A stretch of 64,000 bases of DNA from Dasypus novemcinctus. Lineage: Eukaryota > Chordata > Mammalia > Cingulata > Dasypodidae. Below, one piece after another: positions 35,768 through 48,784 of this stretch; position 1 is the first letter of the stretch, and every line of letters starts with the position of its first letter. The stretch is from contig NC_080682.1 of the NCBI RefSeq assembly GCF_030445035.2, positions 28,626,770 to 28,690,769 on the forward strand, given 5' to 3'. The notes under the pieces are model-generated. The model worked only from the letters and a program-made list of their open reading frames with translations. It made no database searches and had not been told where the DNA came from. The position numbers and the translations under genes are program-made.

Positions 35768-36424
35768 GTCTTGGTTTGAATCTTTTATGGACCCCAGAAC
35801 ATTTTGTTCTGAAGCGAACCCGTTCTTGTACATGTGAACCTATTTTATGTGAGACATTTTGGTCAAATTCTTTTAATGGATCTTTAGGTCACAGTTTCCA
35901 TAAGGTCACTTTGCTTATGGTCCAGGCCTTGGTTAGATTACTGGACACAGGTTGGATCTGAATCATTTTACTGATGACTTAAAAAAATGGAACACCAAGA
36001 AAGATAACTTCCATTTTTATCCTGCATTGAGAGAGAGAACTTCAGCATTGCCTGCAGTTGCAGAAAAACAGAGAAACTCTGAAAGCCTAAGAAAAAGGTC
36101 AGAGGCTGGAATCATCAGTACAACCCAAAGCTGAAGAGAATTAACTGGGGGAGAGTTGAGCCATATGCCCCCTTGTCCACAGCTGAACTCTGGGAGAAAG
36201 TGAGTGTGGAAGAAAAAGCAGAGTCCAGCTGCCATTTTGCCTTGCTACATGGCAGGAGTCCAGGCTCATTCAGCAGCACACATCTGATGAAAAAGCATCT
36301 CTGATTATGTCTTGATTTAGACATTTTCACAGCCTCAGAACTAAGGTATTACCCTAATAAATTCCCATTGTAAAAATCATCATATTTCTGGTGTTTTTGC
36401 AATGGCAATCTTTAGCAAACTAAA
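35768..36424 (+). mobile_element. MaLR-like solo LTR (long variant)
   Basis: Starts TGTCTTGGTTTGAATCTTTTATGG and ends ATCTTTAGCAAACTAAAACA, giving TG...CA ends. It carries CCCGTTCTTGTACATGTGAACC near the start, comparable with CCGTTCTTGTATGTGTGAGCC in the LTR at 1,858. The poly(A)-signal region CCCTAATAAATTCCCATTGTAAAA is at about 36,350-36,373. No internal region or second LTR is found nearby. Confidence 0.7.
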
Positions 36425-36720
36425 ACATGTCATAACAAAATGATTTTGTCTGAAAAATACTTAAGACCACATCTTACACAAAATATATGCACTGTTACAG
36501 ACAGAAAAACAGGGAGAATGCAATTACTCTAGAATTTTCACATTCCCCAAAGATACTATTGCATTTATATAATAACATAATAAATGAATTCTAGAATATA
36601 CTCTAAGAGGATAATCAGATAGTCTGAGTTTAATTAAAACATAAAAAAATTCCTGAACTTATTGCTTTCTGAAAAATGAGAGATTATTTTCAGAAACATC
36701 ACCCTAAAAAAAAGAAAGGA

Positions 36721-37130
36721 AACAGGGAAGCAGATTTGGCCCAATGGATAGCACGTCCACCTACCACATGGAAGGATGAAGTTTCAAAACCAGGGCCTCT
36801 TGACCCATGTGATGCGCTGGCCCACTGCAGTTCTGATGTGTGCAAGGAGTGCTGTACCATGCAGGGGTGTTCCCCACATAGGGGATCCCCACACACAAGG
36901 AGTGTGCCCTGTAAGGAGTGCCACCCAGCGCAAAAAAAGTGCAACCTGCCCAGGAATGGAGCCGCACACATGGAGAGCTGATGCAGCAAGGTGACACAAC
37001 AAAATGAAACACAGATTTTGGGTGCCTCGGACATAGAAGAATACACACAGCGAATGGACACAGAGAGCAGACAACTGGGGGAGGCAGGGAAGGGGGAGAG
37101 AAATAAAATTAAAAAATAAATCTTAAAAAA
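36721..37130 (+). mobile_element. DAS-type tRNA-derived SINE
   Basis: Plus-orientation full-length copy: head GGGAAGCAGATTTGGCCCAATGGATAGC with A-box, a decayed B-box near GTTTCAAAACCAGGGCC, then the family body and an AATAAATCTTAAAA tail. The TSD is AAAGAAAGGA (36,711-36,720 and 37,131-37,140), probably longer within the A tract. The head resembles tRNA-Arg (TGGCCCAATGGATAG... versus TGGCCTAATGGATAA...), which is an inference. Frames of 72-148 codons over it are accidental. Confidence 0.85.
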
Positions 37131-37140
37131 AAAGAAAGGA

Positions 37141-39120
37141 TACATATTTTAATTAATGGAAATGTGTATAAATGAAAATAAGGCCAGCATGGTTCATAAA
37201 AAGACTAGGTAATGTGAAGGATATATGAATGTAAGAAAAGACAATGCATGTACAAGATTATAAATTATTTAAAAAGGTATATTATTCAAAAATAAATGCT
37301 TATCCAAGACATAGTTATAGATAGAGGAAACAGAGAAGAATTGCAATAAATATAGATCCTGGTCAACATAAAGTTCAGAGCAAAAATAAATGTTAATATA
37401 ATTATTTATATAGGTATTATATATGATAAGTCAGAATTTTAATATAAATTCAGGATGTAGAAGAAAATAATGCACAACTTTAATTATTTGAATAAATTAA
37501 TTAAAAGTGATGAACTTCTGGCAATAAATTAAATATTGATCCTCTAACAGGTTGAACTTTATTTTCATCTTTCAAAAATCATTTGAGAAAATGAAGAAAT
37601 ATAATTTGAAAGTTTTTAATGTACATACAAAGGCAACAAATCTCTTGAAGGGAAAAATATATCTAATAAACATTGTTTAAATTCAAATATAGGAAAATGA
37701 AGTAAACACCCTTTCGTAAATATACATGGAATAATAGAGAAAATTAAAACTGCTATTCTAGATGGCATAGACATTTTTAAAAGAAAATGTTAACAAACTT
37801 CCTTACCAAAATTTATGGGATATTACAAATTTGAATTCTTTGTCAATCCTTATTTTTACAACTTTTCTCTATTCAAATTCTTATGAAAAATAAGCCAAGA
37901 ATTTAACTCAAAAATTTACATATTTATAAGAACATAACCCAGGGAAATGAGCTGATCCTTTTATTTTTACTGAAATAAAACAGGGAGATATAATTACTGA
38001 TGCTTGTTGATGCAACAAAGAATGGTAGGGTTGTCAAAAAGTTAGCAAGTAAACACAAAAGAGATATAACTGCATACAACTATTTCATTGCTTGAATTTA
38101 TAAAACTTCAGGTCCTAAATCATTGCAAGATTAGATTCCTGATTTAATTCATGTACTAAGAAAATATTCATCTCTTCAATTTAAATTTCAAAGGAATTAT
38201 CAAAGGTTATAGTGATGGGTAGAAAACAAAGCTGCACAATAGAAATAGAAAATGACAAAAAAATATATATGTAATATATGCATATATAAGATTATTCTAG
38301 AAGACTTTGAACTAAACTCTCAAGAATTCTTTCTATATTTCTATTTTCTTTAGTAATGAAAAATATTTTTTGAAATTTTCACATTTTTCTGTAATGTAAG
38401 TCTCTTATATTTTCTTTTGCTCTAAGGCCAAATATTGAAGTGCTGTTTTAGTCTTTTGAGCTATTTGTTTGTTTATGAATAAAAGTGGCCAAAAATATTT
38501 AATAAAATCCTGTGGTAATTTTCATAACAAATGTATTACTAATTGTATATTCAAACTTTTAAAGGGATGTAAGCAATCTGATGATTGTGGTCAAAATTTA
38601 GTACTCCTGCATTAAATTCTTTCCAGTTATCATCTTATTTAATCTGTAAAATAACTCTATGGATTAGCTTATTTATCTTTTAAAATTAAGGAAAACAGAT
38701 TTAAAATTTCAATGACTTAGCAAAGGATATACAGCTAAAAAGTTGGTATTTCTATAATCTAAACCCTGGATTTTCTAGTCCAAAGCAGTACTCACTAAGA
38801 CTGAGCAATTTTTCTTCTCTAGAGAGAAAATAGAATGATATTGGACAGAGCTCTCCATGATAAAATTCTTTGAATTTGGATTATGCATGAGAATTTCTGT
38901 GATAAAATTTGAAAAATAAAATACCATGTTTCTGTTTCGTTTTGTTTGTCTCATTAGTTGTTTTGAGCCACAGGAGAATACATGTTTCATGGCTTCCATG
39001 TACTGTGTATACTTCTAAAGCCATGCTCTTGGAAAATAGTTTTGTTTTCCAAGAATATGGTTTTAGAAGCACACTTACTATGGTTAAATAGAGGAGGGCT
39101 CAACAGAATTAATTAAAGGA
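37141..39120. other. AT-rich intergenic DNA with MIR remnant
   Basis: No gene recognised downstream (3') of the olfactory receptor. An antisense MIR remnant lies at about 38,620-38,775: TCATCTTATTTAATCTGTAAAATAACTCTATGG ... AATGACTTAGCAAAGGATATACAGCTAAAAAG. The rest is strongly AT-rich and without open frames worth noting. Confidence 0.5.
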
Positions 39121-39202
39121 TGCCACTGTGTTTAGAAAGAGACCAAGAAAATATCCAAATAGCAAAGAAAGGAAAGATGCACTTAAGGGTTCAGTATCAT
39201 TG

Positions 39203-40150
39203 TCATTTCAGTTGTCTGGAGCCCTTTCTCTTCTGCATGACTCTAATGACAGCGTATTTCACCTCCTTGTTCCTAAGACTATAAATGAGGGGATTCAGCA
39301 TTGGGATCACCATAGTATAAAACACAGAGGCCACTTGATCCTTTCCCAAGGAGTAGGACTTCTTTGGCTTTAAATAAGTAAACATTGTAGTGCCATAAAA
39401 GATGGTGACACCCAGGAGGTGGGAGGCACAAGTAGAGAAGGCTTTGCGCTTTCCTGAAGAGGAATTCATTTTCAGGATAGTAGACAGAATGGACCCATAT
39501 GATACAGAGATTGTGGTAAGAGACACCATTACATTTAAACTAGTGATAATGAATATCATGATTTCAGTGTCATGAGTGTCAGTACAGGACAGGGCTAAAA
39601 TTGGGGTTAAGTCACAGAAAAAGTGATAGATTACATTGGAGTTGCAGAAATATAAACTGTTCATATAAAGAACAATGACTAAAGATTCAGTAAATCCAAT
39701 AACATAGGACCCAGTGATGAGGGCACCACAAAGTCTCATGGACATAACCACTGGGTAGTGAAGGGGATTGCAGATAGCTACATATCGGTCATAGGCCATT
39801 GAAGAGAGAAGGAAAATTTCAGTGGCACCCAAGAAGAAAAAAAACCACATCTGACTGAAGCAACCCATGATTGAAATACACTTGTAGGATGTTAGTAAGT
39901 TCTTCAAAGTTTCAGGTGTAATAACCATTGAGTAACCCAGGTCAAGGAATGACAATTGGCTGAGGAAATAATACATGGGGACATGAAGCTGGAGATCCAG
40001 ATGAATTATCAGAATCATCCCTGCATTCCCCAGCATAGTAATCAGGTATATTAGGAGAAATAACATAAAGAGGAGCTGCTGGATCATTTCAGAGTCTGTC
40101 AATCCCATAAAGATGAAGTAGGTCACATTTGTGTTATTCTTATTTTCCAT
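39203..40150 (-). CDS. Olfactory receptor, class II, intact (315 aa)
   Basis: Odorant-sensing G-protein-coupled receptor that would signal through Golf in olfactory neuron cilia. The single coding exon is of normal length with seven hydrophobic segments. From the ATG at 40,150: sequons N5-N6-T7 and N8-V9-T10; GN at 41-42 in TM1; [17 protein letters not shown] around 56-72; Cys97 and Cys179 for the TM3-ECL2 disulfide; [15 protein letters not shown] at 118-132 (DRY motif); SY at 217-218; [10 protein letters not shown] at 236-245; [12 protein letters not shown] at 283-294. No disabling change is seen. The ATG at 40,150 (context ACTATGG) is preferred over an upstream in-frame TTG. A plausible splice acceptor (TTTCTCAACAG) ends at 40,170, fitting the usual non-coding 5' exon of receptor genes. 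Sequence style resembles the OR5/OR8/OR9 families; the exact subfamily is not assigned. Confidence 0.93.
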   Translation of the reverse strand: MENKNNTNVTYFIFMGLTDSEMIQQLLFMLFLLIYLITMLGNAGMILIIHLDLQLHVPMYYFLSQLSFLDLGYSMVITPETLKNLLTSYKCISIMGCFSQMWFFFFLGATEIFLLSSMAYDRYVAICNPLHYPVVMSMRLCGALITGSYVIGFTESLVIVLYMNSLYFCNSNVIYHFFCDLTPILALSCTDTHDTEIMIFIITSLNVMVSLTTISVSYGSILSTILKMNSSSGKRKAFSTCASHLLGVTIFYGTTMFTYLKPKKSYSLGKDQVASVFYTMVIPMLNPLIYSLRNKEVKYAVIRVMQKRKGSRQLK

Positions 40151-40169
40151 AGTGCACAACTGTTGTAAA

Positions 40170-41289
40170 CTGTTGAGAAATCATAAGTGAAACTTAGCAC
40201 AAATGATTTCAAAACAGGTTTTTTTTTAAAATCAGAATTATCTGGCATTAAAAAAATTATTTTAGTGCCTCTAGAATTTCATAATAAAGAGTAGTTTGCA
40301 AAATATGACATACAAAATCTTAGTTTGATTGCCAAATATAAATTTGGTATTAAAAACATTTGAATAATGTATAATAGAAACTCATATATATTACATAATT
40401 AGAATGGACATGACACTGTTATAATTACTTCCTTTCATTACCACATTTATCCAGATGTGTAAAATATAATATCCAAAATATTATACGATAGTTATTTCTA
40501 TTGCACACACTTATTAGATGAAAAAAAGAGCACAGAAAGTTAAGGATCTTACCCAGATTCCCAACTATTATTATTGGTTTTGATATTCTATGAAGATAGT
40601 TTGAGTCCAGAGATCCTGCTCAAAATACTATATTTGTATGGATATTTAATTTCAGGAAAACAAAAAGAGGACTAGCTATTTAACAAACAATTATATAGAG
40701 TTTTAATGCATCATTTACTCCCTTTTGTATCCAATATTATTTAGTGCCAGTAAGAGATTATAAATTAAAACCTTAAATGTTTTGATATAATAGACAACAC
40801 ATTATCATTAATTTTTATAAGATATATTTTCACTATAAATTCATCTAATTTCTTTCAAAAACTATATTTTAAATATTTGCATGTTCCTTGATGATTCTGA
40901 TTCCATTAATTCTATATTTCAATTTTTACAAAAACTGGCATCATTAGGTAAGGAATACATAATATATTTCTATGTATAGACATATACTTCTAATAGTATC
41001 TCCATTTTTTTAGATAAGCTATAACGCTCTAACTTTGAGATTAATACTCACTAGGAGTTAAAGTGGGTGAAAAACTTCTTCCAGCATTATGTGAGTAGAA
41101 AGTTTTCAATCTCAAATTTTCCTCAGAAATAAATTATGTAAGCCATTTAATAAGAGGAGCCTAGAATTTCTGCAATATAATTGTTTCCTTTATGAATACT
41201 CAAGTTTAATTTTTGTGCCTTTAATTATATTTGTGAAGTACATTAAAATACATAAAAATTTTGCTCAGGTCCTGGTAAAATAGAAAATT
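40170..41289. other. AT-rich DNA upstream of the olfactory receptor
   Basis: This would hold the receptor's 5' intron and perhaps its promoter, since the gene is on the minus strand. I cannot place the first exon. A weak antisense MIR remnant is possible at about 40,490-40,560 (GAGCACAGAAAGTTAAGGATCTTACCCAG). Otherwise featureless AT-rich sequence. Confidence 0.45.
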
Positions 41290-42590
41290 CACTTGGAAAT
41301 TAATGTTTCACAAGTGTACCAGGGAGCTATTATGAACACAAGCAGAGGAGGGTATGCCTTGCCTTTCACCCTGATAATGAAAGGGCATCTCTTATATTGA
41401 GGATTGTTGATAATGCAACATTTGGTCATCTCTGGGACCAATTTCCAAGGAAGATTCCTTGGCATGATGTCAAGTATAAAAGTTGAAGGAGTAATTAATC
41501 TGTGTTAAGTTTTGAAACAGAGTTGAATTCTCCGTAGAAACCGTGTAATGTGGTGTCTTATTCATAGAAGAGGTATATCTAGAGAAATGGTTAATTAATC
41601 TTTGGCTGAAAAAACTCATTTTTAACCACCAGGGATGAAAGCATATTTTTCCACAATAAAACATTTTTTATATTTAAAAGTTTAACACTTTTTTAGTATT
41701 AATCATTGTTCATTACACAAAAATCATAACAAAATTCAAAGAAGACAGAGAAAATTGTTCATAAATGACGGTTTTCTTTAGATGTGTATTTTTCCAAGTA
41801 TTCTCCTTATTGCAAGTACAGCTTTTTACATGTGCATTTATGTGTTTATATAATTTCATCATACCAAATTTTCAGTAATATTCTTATTTTATCATTATAT
41901 ATTTATAATAAACCTTGACCTATGTTATAATAGACTTTTGTAACACGCACAATTTTATATATTTTGCATTGACTATTGCACCATAACTAACTAATTTCTA
42001 GCCATGTGCACCACCTCAGATGAATGGGACCTCTTGAGGTATCACATGGAAAACATGGTGGAAAATTTCTGGTCAGATTTGGGAGTTTCAACTAATTCAT
42101 CAATACAGCAGATGCACTGTTATAATATATATGACTGGTTATAATATACATCCACAAAAATGTTTGTGAAACTTGTTTTATTGTTTAATGTATTGGCTTT
42201 TATTATATTAAAAGATATATGAGAGTAAAAACTAAAAATCAATGGTGAGATTAGTAAATGTTTTCTAATTACGTGAATAGACAAAAGCTTATTTCCTCTT
42301 TATTCAATCAAGTAAAATGCACCCTTGTGAATCTTTCACTAATTAATGATAACGAAGTCATTTTCCATGTAGATTTAGGATCAATTCCTACAGGAATCTC
42401 TTTATATACTTCAGAAGTTTGGAGATAATTTGATGGTATGGATCAAGGATTTTCAAAATAATATGTATTTGATAAATATGATGGTACAATTCTTCCATTA
42501 AACAAAAATTCAACAAAGCTGAGAAAAGCTTATTTGGAAATTAAAATGTCAGCATTAATTTATTTCACAATAGGTGACCTTGGGTTTTAA
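41290..42590. repeat. Duplicated intergenic block, copy B (left part)
   Basis: Collinear with 1-1,577 but without the LTR. At about 41,504-41,520 it reads TTAAGTTTTGAAACAGAG where copy A reads TTAAGTTTG, then the LTR, then GTTTGTAACAGAG. This is the pre-insertion (empty) form of the site. Non-coding. Confidence 0.75.
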
Positions 42591-43470
42591 TATTTTATGG
42601 GCCAATGTCACCTCAATAGTCTCTTACTCCTTGCAAAATCACCCTAAGGGGATTTTTCTTACCAGCATTGAAATCAATTTTTTATACTCAAGTGTACTTT
42701 GAAAAAATATTAGTAGTCAAAGAAAGAGTAATTTATAAAATTTTTATGACTAAACTTAACTGAATTTTTATTGATGGGACTGTAATATATAATCTCTAAT
42801 AATAAAATTGTTTTGGCAGAAATTAGGAGTAAGAAATAGAAAGGAAATAGGACTTTTATCTCACATTTCAACAAAATTAAAACCTTATCCCTGAAAATTG
42901 CTAAATGTCATCATTTTTTAAAATCATATACCTGTTTTTATTTCTCTCAATTTTTGATGTGAAAAATAAATTTTGATTTGATTTGAAGCTCTGTAAAGGA
43001 ATTTATAATTTTCTGGAAAATTTATTCTATTGCTATTTTATATGCATTCACATTTCTGGAATACAAAAGTCCACTTTTTCTAATAAAACTACTTTGCTGT
43101 ACTGTTCTATTTAGATGCTATATATACAGATATACATTCTTCCATTCCTTCATTATTCATCTATTTCTTATAGATATCTTATAGTTTGGCCTTACATTTT
43201 AATAGAGTCTGTTAAAGAGTTTTAATTGGAAAGTTTATGTCATACATTTAAAATTATTTATTTATGTGCTATTTTCATTTTATGTTGTATAATTTTGAGA
43301 TTATTTTCTTCTTTTGGCTTATATTTAGGTAATATAATATTTAATATACAGTTTTACTCCCTTGATTGTATTTTTTAAACATACTAAATTGCATTATATT
43401 TTATCGTGTTCTCTGGGGATAAAATTTGCATCCTTAAATTATTTTATTGCTCTTAATATTATTGCTATTG
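42591..43470. other. AT-rich DNA, nothing recognised
   Basis: Present in copy B of the duplication but with no clear counterpart in copy A. No open frames or familiar repeats recognised. Confidence 0.4.
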
Positions 43471-43904
43471 CTTCTAGGTAATCAAGATGGTAGTATAAGG
43501 TACTCCAAGGTCTATTCTCCCACAGAGTCTTTGAAAAACTATAATAAAAAGCCAATTATAGACCACAAAATCCTATAAAGCAGTTAAATGATGGTAGTAA
43601 CAGGGTGAGTCCTGAATTAAGAAAATGCAACTTACAACTTGCAAGTCAACCTCATACCTACCCAAACCCTTCCCTGGTGCAGTGCCCAATTTTGTTCTGA
43701 AGGGAACATTGTAAACACTGTAAACATGCTGGAGTACATGTAACTTGACCCCAATCTATCCAGTGGCAGATTGAAAACCTGACCCAGGAAGCCCATCTCT
43801 GTATTGTTCTTCCCCAGAAGTTGCTCTGCAGGCAGAAACAGGTTACAAACAGTCAAAACAGTGCAAATAATCATCAATTCCAAGTGGTCTTTCTCACTTG
43901 ATTG

Positions 43905-44317
43905 CTGAGCTTTGCTGTGGGCAATCCAGCACATGGCAGAGTTCCTTTTCTTCAGCTCTGAGATGCTCCATATGCCTCTTTCTCAGCCATTCTGGGTTTT
44001 TCTGTCTTTCTACTGCTGTAGGAGATCCTGGAGTCTTCTCTCCCATGACAGGGTAAACAAGGTAGCTGTCTCGATGTGTTTCTGCTTTCAGTTTTCTCCT
44101 TATATAACATTCCGATAAAAAGGTAGAGATCCAACTTGGGTCATGCCTCACTGATGTGGTCTAGTCAATGGTCCTAAAATGATCTAATCAAAAGTGATCT
44201 AATCAAAGTATCCTGTACGTGAACCTAATACATTCAAAGTTTCCCACACCAACAGGAATGGTTTAGGTCAAAGAATATGATCTTTTCTGGGATTCACAAA
44301 AACTCAAACTATCACAA
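43905..44317 (-). mobile_element. MaLR-like LTR fragment in L1
   Basis: Minus-orientation LTR-type sequence: plus-strand landmarks are GTTTTTCTGTCTTTCTACTGCTG, CAACTTGGGTCATGCCTCACTGATG, and TCTAATCAAAAGTGATCTAATCAAAG, ending in CAAAAACTCAAACTATCACA. The end resembles that of other minus-orientation LTRs here. The left boundary is uncertain and no TSD is seen. Confidence 0.55.
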
Positions 44318-45995
44318 GTACAAAACATTTAGTAATCAATAGAACATCTGGATAGAAGATTGAAAAGTGAAGCAATATTATGAATCAACTAGAGCTAACA
44401 GACATATGTAGAACACCTCACACACCTCACACACGATATCAGAATAAACATTCCTTTCTTGTATACATTGGTCATCTTGAAAATAGACCCTCTGCTTGAT
44501 CATAAAAAAACTTAAAAATAATTAACAAGATTGAAATTATACAGTGAATATTCTCTGACAACCTTGAATCAATGCTAGATATCAATAACAGAGAAATAAA
44601 TGGGAAATTCAATGATATAAAGAAAACAAAATGTAAACTCTTAAACATCCAATGGGTGTAAGCAGAAATAACAAAACTAACTAGGAAGTATCTTGAGTTG
44701 GACAAACAAAACAAAACATACCAACTCTTATAGATGCAGCAAAAACAGTGGTGAGAAGTAAATTTATAACTGAATTCTTATAACAAAGAAGGAGAAAAAT
44801 ATCAAATATGGGACATAACTTCACAGTTTGAAATACCTGAAACCTAAGAGCATTACACACACAAGAGTGTGGTAGATATGAAATTACAAAGAGTTAAGTG
44901 GAAATAAATTAAATAGAAAATAAGGATACAAAAGAAAGGATTAATGAAATCAAAAGAGTTTTCCTTATAACTTTCTATAAAATCAACAAAACTTTAGCTA
45001 GACTAACAAAAACAAAGAAAGGACAGAAATAACTAATATCAGAAATGAAAGTGGGACATTATCAGAGACTGACATAATAATAACATGAGTATAAGAGGAT
45101 ACTATGAACAATTGTGCCACAATGAAATAGATAAACAAATTCCTAGAAATATATAAAGTACCTAAAATTACTCAAAAAGAAATAGAAGATTTCAGCAGGC
45201 AAATAACAACTAAAGAGGTCAAATCAGTAACCAAACCCCCAACAAAGAAAATCACAGGACCAGATAAATAGACTGTTGAAATAACAAAACATTCCAAAAC
45301 AGCAATCCTACTAATATTCTTCAAAAAAAAAAGAATCAGAGAATACACTTCCTAAATATTTCTTTGTGGTGAACATCATCCTAACTCCCAAACCAGATAA
45401 AGATACCATAATATTTTGGACCAGTATCCCGTATGAATATTTAATCAATAAAACTAACATGTGTAGGAAATTAACTAAATTTATATAGGACATATATAAG
45501 CATCCCAGAGTTAATATCATATTTAGGAACAAGACTAGGTCTACTAATACCAGTATTATACATCATAGGAGTGTATGTTCTAGCCAGAATAATTAGGCAA
45601 GAAAAAGAAATAAAAGGCATCCCAATTTTCTAAGAAAATATAAAACTTCTCCTGTTTATAGATGCCATGATCCTCAATAAAGATATTTCACAAAAAAAGC
45701 TGAGATGTATTACTAATTCATTGCACCTTAGTAATGAAAAAGGAATTTAAGAGGAAATCAAGAATAATATTGCATATAGTATTTCACCTTGGAGAGCAAA
45801 ACTATAAAAAATCAAATAACTAAGATTAATTTTAGTCAAGGGTGTAAAGGGCTTATACACAGAAAGCTGCTAAACATTGCTTAAAGTTCTCAAAAAACCC
45901 TAAATAAATGGAAGGATATTCCATGTTCATAGATTTGAAAACTAAACATTCTTAAAATGTCAGTTCAATGCAAAGTGACTTATAAATTCAATGCA

Positions 45996-46425
45996 GGAAA
46001 GCGGACTTGGCCCAACTGATAGGGCATCTGCCTACCACATGGGAGGTCCACGGTTCAAACCCTGGGCCTCCATGACCTGTGTGGAGCTGGCCCATGCACA
46101 GTGCTGATGAGCACAAGGAATGCTGTGCCACGCAGGGTTGTCCACCACGTAGGGTAGCCCCAAGCGCAAGGAGTGCACCCCATAAGGAGAGCCACCCAGT
46201 GTGAAAGGAAGTGCAGCCTGCCCAAGAATGGCACCACACACACGGAGAGCTGACACAACAAGATGATGCAACAAGAAGATACACAGATTCCCGGTGCTGC
46301 TGATAAGGATAGAAGTGGTTACAGAAGAACACACAGTGGATGGACACAGAGAGCAGACAACTGGAGGGGGAGGGAGAGGGGAGAGAAATAAATAAATAAA
46401 TAAATCTTTAAAAATAAATAAATAA
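45996..46425 (+). mobile_element. DAS-type tRNA-derived SINE with exact TSD
   Basis: Full-length plus-orientation copy and the best preserved head in the window: GGAAAGCGGACTTGGCCCAACTGATAGGG, B-box GGTTCAAACCC, body, and a tail of AATAAATAAATAAATCTTTAAAAATAAATAAA. An exact 14-bp TSD ATAAATTCAATGCA (45,982-45,995 and 46,426-46,439) lies inside the L1 ORF2 text, which continues across the insertion. Frames up to 119 codons within it are not genes. Confidence 0.92.
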
Positions 46426-46705
46426 ATAAATTCAATGCAATAAAAAATTTAAACTTCCACCAAGCATCTTAGAAGAAATAGAAAAGAAAATCAACAAATA
46501 TGTATGAAATGGTAAAATCCAAATACCCAATAGCATATTGAATAAAGAAGTAGAATGATGGAGCACTAACACTTTCCAATCTTAAATTTTATTGCAAGGG
46601 TAAAGTAATCAAAACAGCATGACAGTGGCACAAGAGCAGATAGGTAGGCCAATAGCATTGAAATGGAAATACAGAAAGAAACTTTCATGTCTATGGCCAA
46701 TTGAT

Positions 46706-47735
46706 TGCTTTTTATGCTTATATTCTGTTTATTATTGATAATTTCAAAGACATAACTATTTTTATTATCTTTTTTTAAAGATACATAGATCACACAAACT
46801 GTTACATTAAAAAATATGATGTTTCCATATACCACAATGCCCATCCCCCACACACATCCCACATCAACAACCTCTTTTATCAGTGTGGCACATTCACTGC
46901 ATTTGGTAAATACATTTTGGAGCACTGCTACACAGCATATAATTTACATTGTAGTTTACACTCTCCCAGTCCATTCAGTAGGTTATGGAAGGATATATAG
47001 TGTCCTGCATCTATCCGTGCAATATCTTTGAGGACAACTCCAAGTCTTTAAAATGCCCCCATATCACACCTCTTCCTTCTTCCCCCCACCCTCAGCAACT
47101 CCTGTGGCCTCTGTCTCCACATCAATGATATATTTTCTTCTATTGCTAGAGTCATAGTAATTCTTTAGTAGACTACTGGTAAATCCACTCTAATCCATAG
47201 TTTATTCCTCCATCCTAAGGACCCTGGGATGGTGATGTTCACTCCACCTCTAATTCAAGAGGGGGCTTAGATCTCACATGGCTGATAGATGGGATTCTCA
47301 TGCTTGCAGTTGTAGATCCTCTTGGTTCCCTGGTATGGTGGTTGATCATCCTTACCTCCCTCTTATCTGACCTGGGTAAGTCCAATGAACTGTAGGTGTT
47401 GCAACTCTGCTGAGGCTCAGGGCTCAGCTGGCATAAGGACAGTCCAGAAAGTCAAATCTCCTGAGCATATTACTAACCCTAGTGCCAACCTCAAGTTCAA
47501 TGAAAGTGACAGAAAGAGGAATGTATAGAGGGGTCACATCTGCATCCAACTCTATCACACTCAGGAGCACAAATTCCAAAGTAGGGCCGAATGGCAAGGC
47601 ACTGAACTCCACAGCCATTTACCATGACCCTAGGATCTGGGTTTATCCACAGATCTCAGGAGCACCCCTACTTTGGATTGTATCTACTTTGACTGTCTCT
47701 GAAATCCTGCTGAGACATGTGTAAGTGAGACCCCT
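46706..47735 (-). mobile_element. L1-like 3' end, 5'-truncated
   Basis: Minus-orientation insert in the old L1. The L1 reads CTATGGCCAATTGATT before it and GATTTTTAAAAGGGTGCCAAATCCATTCAATGGG after it. The tail side has TTTTTATTATCTTTTTTT, and the body matches 33,726-34,572 and 51,400-52,170 in reverse complement (CATTTGGTAAATACATTTTGGAGCACTGC; GTGGTTGATCATCC; CATCACACTCAGGAGCACAAATTCC). A short GATT at both sides may be the TSD. Confidence 0.7.
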
Positions 47736-47929
47736 CTGATTTTTAAAAGGGTGCCAAATCCATTCAATGGGAAAATAGTTTTCTCTTCAAAATATGGTTT
47801 GGGGAATACTGGATATCTATATACAAATGTTTGAATGTTAAGCTCTCCCTCTCAGTATATAAAAAAAAATAACTCAAAATGGATCAAATAACTAAATATA
47901 AAGAACTGAGATCTGTTGTGGGGATTATA

Positions 47930-48371
47930 TTATGCACACCTAGAGTATGTTCTAAGTTCAATCCTTTATTGTGGGTGTGACTCCATTTTTAAAAGGACTT
48001 TTTAAAAGTATTGCTTTAGTCAAGGTGTGGCCAATTGAGCAAATTTGGCCTGTAATCTAATAATTACAGTAAACCTTTATAAGCAGAATGAAATTCAGAT
48101 TTAGAGAGAAAGCCACAGACAATGCTGGAAATCTAAGTGACCCTGAGTATAAAGGAGAATGACATCAAAATGTGCATTTCTATGTGGCAGAAAAGCCAAG
48201 GATGAAGAATCACTAGTCCCGAGACGTAAATAACACAGTCTTTGGGGAGAAAGAATCAAATTTCTGACACCTCCACTTTGGATTTTTGCCTGCCTCAAAC
48301 CTGTTACCCCATTAATTTGCAATGTTTAAGCCAAGCCATTTAATGGTATTTGCTTTAACAGCCAGGAAGCA
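47930..48371 (+). mobile_element. MaLR-like solo LTR in L1
   Basis: Plus-orientation LTR: starts near TGTTGTGGGGATTATATTATGC and ends in GTATTTGCTTTAACAGCC. It shares with the LTRs at 1,858 and 3,624 the order: TTTATTGTGGGTGTGAC, GTCAAGGTGTGGCC, AATTACAGTAAACCTTTATAAGCAGAATGAAATTCAG, then a 3' GTTTAAGCCAAGCCATTTAATGG. L1 ORF2 text resumes after it. Confidence 0.65.
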
Positions 48372-48784
48372 AAGACAAACTTCTAGGGAAAAACAAAGGG
48401 TACCCTCTATATGGTCTTGTGTTAGGCAATGATTCCTAAGCATTTATACGCAAAGCCAGGAACAAAAGAAAAAAAAAAGATTAATGACGCTTCATCAAAA
48501 TTAAAAACTTTTGTGTTTCAAAGTGCTTTATCATTAAAGTGTGAAAAATCAACTTCAGAATGATATAAAATATTTGGAAATTATGTACCAGATATGGATT
48601 TATTATCCAGACTTTGTAAGTAATCCTACAACTATACAACAAAAAGACAACAACACAATTAATAATTGGGAAACACTTGAAAAATATTTCTCCAAAGAAA
48701 ACACATAAATGTTCAATGAGTACATGAAATAATGCACAACAAAAATACCATTAAGGAAATGTACATTTCTGGGAGGCATTTAAA

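Noticed and set aside
40151-40159. Receptor start three codons upstream of the ATG
   Set aside because: The codon is TTG, not ATG. The ATG at 40,150 has a good context and gives the normal receptor N-terminus.
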